Assembly: GCA_905221605.1 (NCBI GenBank)
Contig: CAJNDS010002224.1
Span: forward strand, 282,501 to 340,000
Direction of reading: 5' to 3'
Source: Symbiodinium natans
Taxonomy: Eukaryota; Sar; Dinophyceae; Suessiales; Symbiodiniaceae
Length of the DNA stretch: 57,500 bases
The notes beneath the pieces were generated by a model, which was not told where the DNA came from, did no database searches, and saw only the letters and a program-made list of their open reading frames with translations. Within the stretch, counting starts at the first letter, position 1, and every line of letters begins with the position of its first letter. This document shows positions 10,528-22,359 of the stretch, piece after piece. The translations under genes and the position numbers were made by a program.

Positions 10528-10558
<31 letters not shown>
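10482..10558. repeat. Poly-G / poly-T tracts
   Basis: G run at about 10482-10499, then an 11-12 bp T run and a G run of about 21 at 10538-10558. Similar G or C homopolymers of 12 or more recur at about 23786-23816, 26951-26967, 32045-32060, 35180-35200, 41918-41931, 45650-45665, 49543-49566 and 49619-49645. Confidence 0.9.
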
Positions 10559-10559
10559 C

Positions 10560-11810
10560 TGGAGTAACCCTAAGCCCTAAGCCCGAAACCCTAAACCCTA
10601 AGCCCAGTCTGGACATTTTTGGGGATTTTTAGGAGTTCCCCTACTTTGGGACTACGCACAGAGCCCTTTTTGGAGCAAATGGCAGCGCACAAGGCAGTAC
10701 AAGCACATCGCACGGCTCAAGTCCCGTTTAGGGTTTAGAATCTAGGGAACAGGGAACCCCTTGAGCTCAAGTGCAACAGACTCCAACATGCGTCCGAACC
10801 GCGGAGTGGAATGCCAAAGGCAATTCTAGAACTTACAAACCCTAAAGCCCCAAAACCCTGATTCAGATTCCTAAACTTAGAGCAATGGATCCTATGAAAG
10901 TCGTTCAGTCAGCTCGGAAATCTCTAAACCCTACACTCCCTAAATCCTAAACTTCCCAAACCCTAAACCCTAAACCCTGAACCCTAAACCCTAGACCCCC
11001 AAAACCGTAAAAACCCCCCTAAGCCCTAGACTGACATCCCAATTTGTGCCACTTGGCCGTCGGAGAAACCCTAAACCCTGTTATAGCTCGACCCTGGATT
11101 GCACTTCCCATGCTTTGTTGGGGGGGGGGGGGGGGGGGTGGTGTTTAGGGCTTCGGTTTTTTCTGTCCCTTGCTTGGGGACCAAATGAACCCTATAATTG
11201 CGGCTTAGGGCTTAGGGCTGTGGGCTTAGGGTTTAGGATTTAGGGTTTAGAAACCCTATAATTGGGTTCCTACACCCTCTGCTGCGATAACCCCTATTAA
11301 GGTACATGGACCAGAAACCCCTTTTGGAGTGCATTGAAGTCCCAAGATGGACCCTAAACCCTAAACCCTAAACCCTAAACCCTAAACCCCAAACCCCAAA
11401 CCCTATAGACCCTAAACCCTAACCCTAAACCCTAAACCCTAAATCCTAAACCCGAAGCCGTGCTTCAAGAAGCACCCTGAAATCCCAAAGCAGCGGAAGC
11501 CCGAGACCGTAAAGCCTTGAATCGATCTAGCAGTCAAAGATCTAGCGCTCAAAAACCCTGAGAGTTTGCAGTTGAGGGTTGAAGGGGTTCGCTAAGTAAG
11601 GCTTTGTTCAGAGGGTTTAGGGTTTAGGGTTTAGGGTTTAGGGTTTAGGGTTTAGGGTTTAGGGTTTAGGGTTTAGGGTTTAGGGTTCAGGCTTCAAGGG
11701 TTTCGGGTCCACCGTCTTCGGGTTTTAGGGATTAGGGTCGAGGGTTCCAGGGGCTATAGTGTCACACGTCTAATGAGGTCTAAAGGTTCAGGGACTACAC
11801 TACCCTTGGC
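10560..11810. other. Array-rich stretch, no resolved gene
   Basis: Degenerate CCCTAAA blocks (10567-10605, 10920-11000, 11349-11450) and a 10-unit TTTAGGG array (11616-11685) separate islands. The island at about 10670-10730 is open on plus (EQMAAHKAVQAHRTAQVP). A G run lies at 11120-11138. Confidence 0.4.
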
Positions 11811-11813
11811 TTA

Positions 11814-11928
11814 CTTGGTAGCCCAGTGGTTTCTCTGTTCCCCTTTTCTTGGTTCAAGGTTCCCTTATAAAAGGAACCAACCCCCAAAAAGGGTGCCCTT
11901 ATTATAATATGGTTACTGGGCTACCAAG
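11814..11928. mobile_element. Introner family A
   Basis: 115 bp, CTTGGTAGCCCAGTGG to GGTTACTGGGCTACCAAG, with exact duplication CTTA at 11810-11813 and 11929-11932. Confidence 0.9.
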
Positions 11929-11999
11929 CTTAAGAGGGGCCGCCCCAGCCTCGCACCAGTGCAAGACGCAGCCACCCTCGGGCAAAACCGAGAGTCGCT

Positions 12000-12660
12000 T
12001 ACCCTGAGCCCTACATCTAAACCCCTAAACCCATAAACCCCGTACCCTAAACCCTAAACCCGTAAACCCTTAAACCCATAAACCCTAAAAACCCAGAAAA
12101 CCATAAACCCTAAACCCCAAAAACCCATACCCCTTAAACCCATAAACTCAGAAGACCATCAACCCTTAAACCCTTAAACCCATAAACCCCTAAAACCCAT
12201 AAACCCATAAACCCTTGCCTTACACCCTAACACCCTAACACCCTAAACCTGATTTCTGTTCACTAAGGTCACTAAGGCGACGTTTCGGTGCCTCAGAGAG
12301 GGTCCGTAAGTAAGACTTGCAATCTAGATTAATACCATCATCATGGTGGCCTAAACTCACAGTGTCTCTTTCGGTGGTAATATGGATTTCGACTCTACGG
12401 GGTTTAGATATGGGTTTCGACTCTACGGGGTTGAGGGTAAACCTCATGGAATCCCACAACCAGGGACAGCATGGATTTAAGGTTTGTTTCATTTTGGAGA
12501 ATCCCCGCCTTTTCGGGCCCTAAACCCAAAACCCGAAACCCCAGAAAACCTAAGCCCCAAACCCGAAAACCCTAAACCCCAGAACCCTAAACTCTAAAAC
12601 CGAAAAAATCCTAAAAACCCTACAAAACCCTGAAGCCCATGATTTAGAGCCCCGAGACCC
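12000..12660 (-). repeat. Degenerate C-strand repeats
   Basis: Units drift widely (CCCATAAA, CCCTTAAA, CCCGAAA, CCCCAGAA). An array-free segment lies at 12245-12520. No convincing coding frame. Confidence 0.7.
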
Positions 12661-12737
12661 AAAAGCCCACAGGCCCCCTCAAGCCCGCACAGAGCCCAAC
12701 AGTCCTAGAAGCCGACGTCAAGCCTCCTAGAACTTTA

Positions 12738-12849
12738 CTAGGCCCGGGAGTAACCTAGGAATAAAACGGGTACCCTTTCTGGTTTTAAGGGGACTATAAG
12801 TGAAACCTAACCCTATTGAAAGGAAAAAAGAGCCTACTCCCGGTCCTAG
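12738..12849. mobile_element. Introner family B
   Basis: 112 bp with ends CTAGGCCCGGGAGTAACC and CTACTCCCGGTCCTAG and exact duplication TTTA at 12734-12737 and 12850-12853. Same family as the introns at 49043-49164 and 55013-55122. Confidence 0.88.
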
Positions 12850-13117
12850 TTTAGTCTAGTGACCTATCAACACTACAAACCCTACAAAGCCTACAAAGGC
12901 CAGCAAAGCCGACAAAGGGCTGCAAACCCTACAAACCCCACAAACCCTACACAACCCTACAAACCCTGCAAACCCCACAAACCTTACAAAACCCTCAAAG
13001 CATCAGGCTATCAAGGCGTTCGTCGAATACCACTCACGGCACTTCATGGGATTTATTTCGGCTCGGGGTCTGGGTGCTTAAGGTTCCCTCAGCCCTAAAC
13101 CCTAAACCCTATATAAA

Positions 13118-13206
13118 CCCTAAACCCTAAACCCTAAACCCTAAACCCTAAACCCTAAACCCTAAACCCTAAACCCTAAACCCTAAACCCTAAACCCTAA
13201 ACCCTA
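13118..13206 (-). repeat. CCCTAAA array, 12 units
   Basis: Perfect C-strand repeat. The preceding island at about 13010-13075 is open on plus (IKAFVEYHSRHFMGFISARG) and may be an exon. Confidence 0.95.
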
Positions 13207-13777
13207 GACGCCCTAGACTAGTTTCCACTGTGCTCTCCCCATGCCCAAAACATGAACGGGGTGCCCTTGTTTGGCGCCGGATGCACTTTTTCGGGCGGGA
13301 CTAGAAAGAGAGGGGCCCCCGCCCTTCTGTTGGAAGGGTTTAGGGTGTCGAGTTAAGGGTTTTAGGGTGCCTAACTGCAGCCGAGGACTTAGAAGCTAGG
13401 CTATGATCTCTACAACCAACTAAGTTCTCCTCTCCGAACTACTCCTCACTGCGGCACCCCTCCATCCGACAGAACAGGAAAAAAAAGGAGAGTCAAGATA
13501 CCTCTATCCCTGAGGCCTCTTAGTTTAGTGTTTTCGGGCCAGCAGGCCTTCTGATTTTCGGTTTGGGGGCTATTTTTGAGCCTAAGGGTATGCATTCCTA
13601 CAGATCCTAAACCCTGAATCCTGAACCCCATGGTGCACGCAGTTCAGTAAAGCGGTTTAGAGCTTGGTGTTTGTGTTGTTGTGAGGAGGTTCCTTTGATG
13701 GCAGCCCCCTGTTATAGAAAAACAAACTTACAGGACAAGGCTAGAAGCTAGCCCTAACCTTAAACTAAATTGAACAC

Positions 13778-13888
13778 AACGATTCACACCGTCCGACACC
13801 CGGGCGACACACCGTGGACGTGCCGTTGATGGTGTGCGCCACGCAGATGCTTGATGAAGCAGGCGGAATCGCAGTCAGGAACGCTTCC
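13778..13888 (+). CDS. Candidate exon, unknown protein
   Basis: Open frame NDSHRPTPGRHTVDVPLMVC continuing to EAGGIAVRNAS. GC-rich, unlike its flanks. No family recognised. Confidence 0.4.
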
Positions 13889-14209
13889 TAAGTGGGGAGC
13901 TTGACTCCTACAATGGAGGGGCCCCCTTACTATGCCAACTGCAGTTGGGGGGGGGGGGGGACGTTGAACCGAAGTTATAGTACTTACCAACCCTATTTGG
14001 GGCTCGTATAACTCCACTTGTGACGCGGTGGACCCTCTCCGTGCACTGGAAAGACTGAAGCAGTTGAGGATTTAGGATTCAGGCTTTTGTGGGAAGTCCT
14101 GTAAATTAGGGGGCCCTTGAGCCCATGTGGGGTGTACCGCAGAGCCATCCGAGCCCACTGGAAGGCATGTGCCTTATGCATGATATATGTGCTGCCATTA
14201 CAATGTGTG

Positions 14210-14330
14210 CGTGTATGTATGTATGTATGTATGTACGTACATACGTAGGTATCTATGTCTGTCTGTATGCATGTACATATGTATGTATGTAAGTACGTAC
14301 GTATGTATGCATGTATATATATATATATAA
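14210..14330. repeat. GTAT microsatellite
   Basis: GTAT/GTAC repeats ending in an AT run. The frames across it are repeat translations. Confidence 0.9.
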
Positions 14331-14339
14331 GCAACATAG

Positions 14340-16740
14340 CCCAAGCCCTCCTGGTGCCCTGTGTCAGAGGTAACTGGCCTCAGGGCCCGGAGCCAGGACA
14401 TCCGGCCCCAAAACAGCCCCAGTTCCGGAACCAAGGGGGGCATAGGAACCATAAGATGCCCAACTATGCAATTCGGTGGCTCAAAAATGATGGTGAAGGT
14501 TGTACAGCTGTGAAAACACGTAAACATCTATGGATTTTGCGTGCACAGCCCCTGGACTCCGGGGCATCTGCTGGTGTTGTCGTGCCATTGGCTTTGGGCG
14601 GTCGGGTTTGTAGGGCTTTGCTCTGCTTTGGTGCACCAAAACCACCCCCGTCCCGCACATAGGCGTGGCCGTTCACCCCCACCCCAAGTAGATAGATGTG
14701 CAATACAAGACAAGTACCGTACAAGTAATGGAGGCCCAGACGAAACCCTCACGAAACTTGCCATAGCCTCAGGAGCTTTGTATCCCTCTTACAACCTCAC
14801 ATCCATAATTCCCACAAAGCCATACAGCCTACAGTATAGAACCATTTCCAGACATCATAAAACGCCTATAAAAATCTGACAAGCATCTAGAAAGCCTGTA
14901 TCAAACCTATTCTTTGCCAACTGCTTCCACAGCCCTTCTGCATATATCCCTATACAAGAAAATGCACAGCAGAATTGTTGTTTAAACCTTCTCGTTTCGC
15001 TGCAGGAAAGATACCCCTGTTACAGTTATAGAAAGGCAGTATTGCAAAGCGTTTCTTCTAAAAACCCGTTTTGAAACTATTGCAACAGCTCCAAACCCTG
15101 ATAGCGCTCCTTTGCAACTGAAAAAACGGCAGAATTCCTGAGGAACCTCCATACAGCCGTGATTCAGCTTGCTTCTCAAGCTTCATGAAACGTAACCTTC
15201 AAGACTAAGCTCAAATCCCAAACCACAACCTCACCGGACCAGGGAACTAGAAGCACCTCAAAGCTCTCAATTTCAATTTGATGCCTGACGCGACCACGTC
15301 CACCAGAGAGCGAGATGGGCCACCCACGCCAACCCTCCAGCCCAATGCCCACACCGTAAAACCAACAACAGATCTGGGGATGGGAGGGGGGGGGGTAATT
15401 GAATCCCGCAATCCAGGACCACCGAGGGAGGGGGGGGGGTGCGCAAACAAGGCGCCTGGATATAAGGATTCAGGAGTTACGGTTCCGGGTCTGTTTTTTA
15501 CGGTTCCGGCCTGTTTTTTAGGGTTCCGGGCCTGTTTTTTACGGTTCCGGGTCTTTTTTTTACGGTTCCGGTGTCGTTGGTTTCGGCAAGATTTTGCCTA
15601 CACGTGCCACAAACTTGGCTGGGGTGTGCCATATCTGCTCGTGACGACTATCAAAACCAACGCCTGCGTTGGCATCAGCGCAAGGCACGACATCTCCAAC
15701 CCTTCTCTGTCTGCGCATGATCCTCAAAGGGTGCGTAATGTCGATATGCAACCCTGTAGCCACATCTCTAGAACTTACCAACGGATCTATATACTAACAA
15801 CAAACATGGACGGGCCCCCACACCCCACCCCACTCCCTCGAACCAAGGTCATCGTCTAGGTCCAGGATCCTATACCTCCCTTTTTTGCTTGTGGACCTTT
15901 GGTGACTTGACGGTTGTGGGCCATGGAGTCACATAGAGATCCTACCCTCTTGTCTCGTTTCTGTGACTCCAGTGATGGGTTGGGTTGCGGTGCTTCAAGA
16001 CATCGACGTTGGAAAAGGGTATCGTCAGCCTTTTATGTCTTTACATGTCGTTCCTGAAGCTTTTCAAGATTAGGTGCGGACTTCTACTATACTACAATAC
16101 GTCTCAAAGTTACCAATCGCTGTGAACATATGGGTGATCGCTTTTCGCAACGAAGTTTTCAGGTTTCGCAGCGCTTAAACAAATTAAAAGGCCGATGAGG
16201 TTACAAAAGCTTATAATCAAGCTTGTATAACTGGTATCCTACCGCTGTGAGGGCTTTAGCAGGTTTCCCAAAGATGTGCATGGTGGCTTTGCGAATATCA
16301 TTTCTCTGGAAGTAGCATTGTACGTCAGAGGGGTTAACGATTTTTTCTCTCATTGGTAAAGGCATTGATTACGCAGGTTTTATACCAGTTTGAGAGGCTT
16401 AAAGATACTGTTTTCATGGTGTTACAAAGTGCTTGTGTGTTCGGGTGTTTTTTAGACCTATGAAGCGGATCCGTACATTTTTGCGTTCTATTTGACTTTG
16501 TTGCTCTCGCGCACCACAGCAACAACGGCCCTTGCGTCTTCTTTTGCGTGATTGGTTTAGCCATCGCTGCCTTTGAATCGGCGCTATGACTGGGCTCTCG
16601 CGTTTTTAGCAAGAAAAACGGTTCCAGGAACTGGTTCCTGGAATTTGGGTGGTTAACGCTGGTTACCGGCCTCACTGGTAACCAACCTGGTTCCTTATAT
16701 TATTTGTAGTTCTTCTATTTCCTTGCGAAATTGAAGCAAC
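14340..16740. other. Array-free stretch of 2.4 kb
   Basis: The longest segment with almost no telomere repeats. It has several frames of 60-190 codons on both strands, none with recognisable domains or a splice chain. It is more AT-rich than the exon islands and may be intergenic. A small tandem repeat lies at 15472-15572. Confidence 0.4.
15472..15572. repeat. Tandem repeat of about 27-29 bp
   Basis: Four to five copies of a unit with TTTTTTACGGTTCCGG and GGCCTG. Confidence 0.8.
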
Positions 16741-16817
16741 CGTAAACCCTAAACCCTAAAAACACTAAAACCCTTCACCCTAAACCCCAACCACAAAAAA
16801 CCCTAAAACCCTGAAAG

Positions 16818-16912
16818 CCAAAGGCAAAACCAAGCCGTGGGCAGAGGCAAAGTCAGCGCGGACTTCCTTGGAGGTAACCTCCACACAGTCCACGTGGGGG
16901 CACGAAGTGCCG
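16818..16912 (-). CDS. Candidate exon, unknown protein
   Basis: Open minus frame GTSCPHVDCVEVTSKEVRAD then FASAHGLV, a GC-rich island between degenerate telomere blocks. No family recognised. Confidence 0.4.
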
Positions 16913-16939
16913 TGGGCTTTTTGGGGCTTTGGAGGGTTT

Positions 16940-19700
16940 TGGGGTTTTGGGTTTAGGGTGTAGGGTTCAAGGTTAAGAGAAAAGGTTTAGGGTTAAGGGT
17001 TTAGGGTTGGGCAGCTGTCGGCATTGATGGATGAGGGCTTCGGTTTAGGGTTGAGGTTTTCGGATTTACTTATTCCATCTGTCGCATGCAAGTAGGAGTC
17101 TCGCAGAAGCCCGCAGCCCTCTAGTACCCTGAACCCTTACCCTTAAACTCGTATAACCCAAAACCCCCTAAGACCCCTAATCCTAGACCTTACACCCTAT
17201 CAACCCTCAACCCTAAACTCTAAAGGAATCCATCCCCAATCGCTGCCCGGATTCGACAGACTCCCAGAAGCTATCCCATGGACTCCAAACGGAACCAAAA
17301 GTAGCCCTAAACCCTAAACCTGAAACCCTACACCCTGAATGAACCCTAAACCCGAGACCCTAAACCCTGAATCTTAACACTTAGGGCTTCAACGTGATTC
17401 TGGGTTTAGGACTGAGGGTTCCAGGAGTTCAGGATTTAGGGCTTGGGGTTTGGCCTTTAGACGATAAGGCCCAAACGAGGTTTAGGGTTTAGGGTTTAGG
17501 GTTTAGGGTTTAGGGTTTAGGGTTTAGGGTTAGGTTTAATTCAAGGGTATAGAGTTAAAAAGGGCGACTAAGCCCCAAACACAAGGCACTAAACCCCAAA
17601 CTCTTTAGACACCTACAAATCACATGTTTTACCCAAAGCCCACACCCTATAAACCCCATTTTTTGAGGGGATGTTCGCCCTTATACTAAAAGTCCTTCAT
17701 CGTAATCGGGACTATAGTGCCCCCTATTCTGATCCCTATTAAGGACTGTTAGGGGGCACAACCCTAAACCCTAAACCCTATAAGTCCTGTATACTGTAGC
17801 TGATAAACACTACAAAGCCTACAAGGCCTGGTTGTGCCACTCAGGGAAGATGTCCGGAACACCCTTGGCCAAATGGACGGATACCCCCAAAAAAGCTTAG
17901 GGTTTAGGGTTTAGGGTTTAGGGTTGAGGGTTGAGGGTTGAGGGTTTAGGGCTTAGGGCTTAGGGCTTAGGGCTAAGGGTTTCGGGTTTCGGGCCTAGGC
18001 AGGTAGTGTTCGCGGTAGCTGGACTCATTGTTACAGTTTCTTGGGGCACCAAGAGAACCTTAGGTTAGGTTCGGGAGCATTAGGAAGTACTGGACGTGGG
18101 GCTATTGAAGCCCTAAACCCTTGAATTATGGAGTGGTTTCTTAAGACACCCTACTACTAAGGATCTGTGAGCTTCCCTAAGGTTCCCTCGGTACCTACCC
18201 GCCATAACCCTGTAAACTCCCTCCATGAAGAACCACTGCCTTTGCCATCTGTTGACACGGCTCAGTTTGTTGGTTGAAGGCCTAGGGGTGGGGCGTTGAA
18301 CCCGGTCAAAATGCCCGAAACCCAAATTCAACCCTAAACCCGAAGTCCCTATCAGCGCCCTTCAACCGGCTAATCGTGCTGCGCGGGCCTCAAAAGGAGG
18401 GTTGTCGTATTCTTTTTGCAAAATGAGAACCCAAACCGTTTAAAGTTCAACTTACCCAGACCGTTGGGAAGATCCTAAGAGTAGAACTTATTGTAAGGGG
18501 ATCGACCTTTTGGATCCTTCAGGGTTCAACTTCTGGGCTACGCAAACCCCCAGACCCCAAACCCCAAACCCCAAACCCCAAACCCTAAACCCTAAACCCT
18601 AAACCGCAGTTCCGGAACGCCTAGTCCCCTGGGCGAACGCAGAGATGGCACAGGGAGGGATAGCTTGGGATGTGCCCCCTTATAAGCATCACTACGTGGT
18701 CCCTAGGGGCTAAACTCGGCCAGTCTCCACTGGCTCCATCAGTAAAGGTGTTTTCTGGACTGCCCAATGTAGTTCTGGGTTCAGGCACCCTAGAAAAGGG
18801 CCTCAGTAGGCCGGCTGGGAAATTTAGGGTTTAAACCGTTGGGAATGATCCTTGAACGTGAACCCCCAGAATCTTAAGCCGTTCTTCACAGTTTCATAAA
18901 AACCAGCCCTACAACTTTGAACTAACTTAGGGTTCAGGGTTTTAGGGTTTAGGAGTTAGGGCAGCTTAGGGGCTTTAAATGTATAGCATGTCACTGCGAT
19001 CCTCAACGCCAGCCCTCCCCAAAGGCCTTAGGCGTGGATTCTCAAAATCCCTTCTGGGCCTCTTTTGGGACCCCCATCTAGGGTTTAGGGTTTGGGGTTT
19101 AGGGTCTAGGGTTTGATACCCATTCGCCTCTTGGGACCCGTTTAGGGCTTTAGAGTTTGCATCCGGAACCGAAAGCCCCAAACCCTAAAACCCAAAAAAG
19201 ACGTCTTTGGCAGAGCCTCTCTCTCTCACTCTCTCCGTCTCTTTCTCTTTATCTTTCTCATTTTTTTCTCTATCTCTCTCTCTCTCTCTCTCAGGCCGAG
19301 GCAGTGCTGAGTTTTGCATTGCTGACGACGCCGATCACCTTGTAAACCGCTGTAGAAGCGTTGCTGTAGAAGGTTTGGGACTAGGGTTTAGGATTTAGGG
19401 CATAGGTCTGAAAGCTCTTTGGTATCTTAGAAGCAGGAGTTTCGGCAAACCTTCAACTTCCGAACAAGCCCTGGAGCCCTGAACTATGGCAGCTGCATCT
19501 TTGTGGGGCTCAACAGAACATTAGGTTAAGGCTAAAACCCTGAACCCAAACCCTCATGGTGGTTTAGGATTAAGGCTCTAGGGTTCAGAACTCAATCTAC
19601 CGCAACCCCGCAACCACCCTAGACCCAAAACTGGTTCTCGGATTCGGTGAAGAAGCATGGAGGTTTAGGCTGCCGGGTCGGAAAAAGCACCCAGAACCCT
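16940..19700. other. Array-rich stretch, no resolved gene
   Basis: Arrays at 17478-17535, 17896-17990 and 18542-18603 among short islands. CT-rich microsatellite at 19215-19292. A palindrome with arms GTGCCCCCTA and TTAGGGGGCAC lies at about 17716-17758. No coding chain found. Confidence 0.4.
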
Positions 19701-19715
19701 GGGAGGATCCACAAA

Positions 19716-20016
19716 GTAGACTTAGGGCTTGGGGCTTGGGGCTTAGGGCATAGGGCATAGGGCTTAGGGCTTAGGGCTTTGGGCTTGCTTGGGCTTTGGG
19801 CTTTGGGCTTTGGGCTTTGGGCTTTGGGCTTTGGGCTTTGGGCTTTGGGGCTTTGGGCTTTGGGCTTTGGGCTTTGGGCTTTGGGCTTTGGGCTTTGGGC
19901 TTTGGGCTTTGGGCTTTGGGCTTAGGGCTTAGGGCTTAGGGCTTAGGGCTTAGGGCTTAGGGCTTAGGGCTTAGGGCTTAGGGCTTAGGGCTTAGGGCTT
20001 AGGGCTTAGGGCTTAG
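19716..20016 (+). repeat. GGGCTTT / GGGCTTA variant array
   Basis: About 300 bp in ordered blocks: mixed units, then about 19 near-uniform GGGCTTT, then about 14 uniform GGGCTTA. Block-wise homogeneity of two different 7-bp variants points to local expansion after single-base changes. Confidence 0.95.
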
Positions 20017-20017
20017 G

Positions 20018-20400
20018 CGTCGCACCTTCTGTCCTCGCCAGCATGGTGAACAATTTTGCCGGTCAGGATGGGCCTTGCCCGGATTCGAGGATGCCGCGCG
20101 TCGTTTGGCAGCAGCCCTCTGGTGTCGGTTCTTCTTGTGCCGTTTCCTGGACTGGGGGAATGAAATCTCAACCCAGCAGTCAAGGCTAAATCCTGAATGG
20201 TCCAAGGTTCTGAGGCGGCTGTGCCGGGGTCGCGACCTCAGTAGCCACTTCCGTGGGGACCTGCGAGTCTGAGTCGGATGAGGACTCGGATCCCCGACCT
20301 CTGCTGCGGCGTCTCGTCGCGGCTTCTGAGACGCCTGAACATGGCCCATGAGCTGGTCAGAGCCAAATCCAGCACGCACAAGGCGGAAAACAGAACATCA
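20018..20400 (-). CDS. Candidate Arg/Ser-rich coding segment
   Basis: One minus frame reads SEAATRRRSRGRGSESSSDS followed by an acidic/Pro stretch ending QPPQNLGPF. A second frame nearer the array reads SRKRHKKNRHQRAAAKRR and NCSPCWRGQK. They could be two exons joined by a short intron at about 20150-20195. Composition is like SR or nuclear low-complexity proteins. Strand and structure are tentative. Confidence 0.4.
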
Positions 20401-21012
20401 GTTCGGGCGCCTTCCTTGGTATCAACTGCACCACATACGAAGCTCCGTACTCATCCGTTGCAGTATTTTTCTCTGGCCAAGTTCCGCTTCGATACATCTG
20501 CCTGCTCCGGCCGAAACCCATGCCTGCAAAACCAAAGTAGCCTGATGGGCGGCGGCTGCCCCAAATAGTACCCTATACTACTATTGGGTCAGTTTTAGGA
20601 ACCTTAAGGGGATGTACTTTTAGGATCCTCTCAGAATTCTGGGCAGGGGGCGGGCTCGATAAATAGCAAAGGGCCCATCCCAGTGTCCTACCTTTCTAGA
20701 CCTTCGCATTCAAGTACCCACTTGTGTGGATGGTTACTTTTATGATTACCATAGTTCATGTGAATACTGCTTAAGGTGTGGTTCGATCGTTAGGGCTGCG
20801 TGGAGGGGGGTGGGTTTAGGAGAGAGGGGGGGTTGGGGGGGACGGTTCAGGGTTTAGGCTTAGGGGTACTCTCTGCAAGCTGTAGGTCAGGCAAACATGT
20901 TTGTGATTGTGCGTGTTTGTGCGGGATCTAGTGAGGCGCAAGGCAAACTGAGATCCGCACGGAAGTCACAAAGAAGATGCCCGTAATCCTTGTCGCATGA
21001 GCACCCAGACCC

Positions 21013-21170
21013 CCCTAGGAGGATCCAAAAACTAGATCCCCTTGAACGACGACCCAATAGCATAGGGTACTATTTGGGGGCTCACCGGCTCACCCGAAAC
21101 CCAACCCTAAACCCTAAACCCTAACTCTAGTAGGGTATTGTTTTGGGGGTTCTTTCTTTTGGATCCTCCC
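21013..21170. mobile_element. Introner family K with internal telomere units
   Basis: Ends CCCCTAGGAGGATCC and GGATCCTCCCAGGGG. The centre repeats the element's own ATAGGGTA motif around a short CCCTAAA run (21102-21126), so it is a rearranged loaded copy. Confidence 0.7.
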
Positions 21171-21529
21171 AGGGGTCCGGGCAAGACCGCGGGACTTGCA
21201 GATTGCACAGGGAAGTGAGCTGCAGCTTTGCGTTCGATGCCCTCTGCATTTAGGGCTTAGGGTTTAGGAATTCGGGTGTAGGGTTGCAGTCCTATAACTT
21301 CTCCATGCTCCTAGCTACCTACTCATTGGCCTTATTTGAGCCTTTCTGGTAGGATGTGATGGCTAGGGTGGAGGTCGTACAGGAACGCATGGTGGTTTAG
21401 GATGCAGTGCTTCGGGTGTTTCGGGTTCTTATCGGAGTCAGCATTCAGTGAGTCAAGCCTCAGGAAAGGCCAGAGGCTGCCTCAACCCTCAACCAAAAGC
21501 CTAGTCATCGACACCCTTCCCCGGTACCC

Positions 21530-21705
21530 CAAACCCTAAACCCTGAACTCGAAACCCTAAACCCTAAACAATAAACCCCAAACCCTGAAACCCCTAAAAC
21601 CTAAACCCTAAACCCTAAGCTCAAAACCCTAAACCCTAAAACCTAAACCCTAAACCCTAAACCCTAAACCCCAAACCCTAAACCCCAAACCCTAAACCCT
21701 AAACC
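21530..21705 (-). repeat. Degenerate CCCTAAA array
   Basis: About 24 units with many single-base variants, ending at a candidate exon. Confidence 0.9.
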
Positions 21706-21706
21706 T

Positions 21707-21803
21707 CCGGGAAGCCACCTTCACCTCTCCTAACAAGTCCGCGGGACGCGAGAACGCAGCGAGGGCAGCCGGCGATGCCCCCTGTCAAGGCCCCACATCC
21801 GAG
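21707..21803 (+). CDS. Candidate exon, unknown protein
   Basis: Open frame REATFTSPNKSAGRENAARA then AGDAPCQGPTSE. The 3' edge is GAG|GTTTTTAGGG, so the following TTTAGGG array supplies the GT donor. Function unknown. Confidence 0.5.
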
Positions 21804-22269
21804 GTTTTTAGGGTTTAGGGTTTAGGGTTTAGGAATTCACATCTAAGGTGTTTCGGCTCTTGAGGGCTAGAGGCTTGAGGCTTTGAAGTGTTCAGGGTTT
21901 CGGGTTGATTAGGGTTTCGGGGTTTAGGATTTGAGGCTAATCAAGAGCGTTCAAGGGTCGCAGCACGCGGTACTGGGGAAAGGAACACTTGGGTCTCTCA
22001 CCGCCCTTCCACCCCACTCCCGGCTGCTTTCCCCCATTCGGGGGAGCCTACGTTCTAATAAAGAAGTTGTTGGGGTTTTGGTTTAGGGTTTAGGGCTTTT
22101 AGGGTTTTGGCTTCGGGTTCAGGCTTAGGGTTCAGGAGTATATAGTAGACAAACAAAAGAAATAGGAACTGCAAGAACCCGCGCACCTTTCGCGGACCAA
22201 TTGGCTTTTAGAAGCCCTTAGAAGGCTTAGGGTTTAGGGTTTAGGGTTTAGGGTTAAACCACAAGAGCT

Positions 22270-22345
22270 CTGTTAGGATCCGCCTGCCAGGGTGAACAGC
22301 AGGCCCTGCATGATGCTGTCCTGGGCGACCGCAATCCCGGGATTT
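22270..22345 (-). CDS. Candidate exon, unknown protein
   Basis: Minus frame PGIAVAQDSIMQGLLFTLAG between arrays. The plus strand is also open (CQGEQQALHDAVLGDRNPG), so the strand is uncertain. Confidence 0.35.
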
Positions 22346-22359
22346 AGGGTTCAGGGTTT

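Noticed and set aside
14541-15859. Plus frames of 112 and 193 codons in the array-free stretch
   Set aside because: No domain, no signal peptide, low-complexity tandem repeat within the second one; kept only as a region note.
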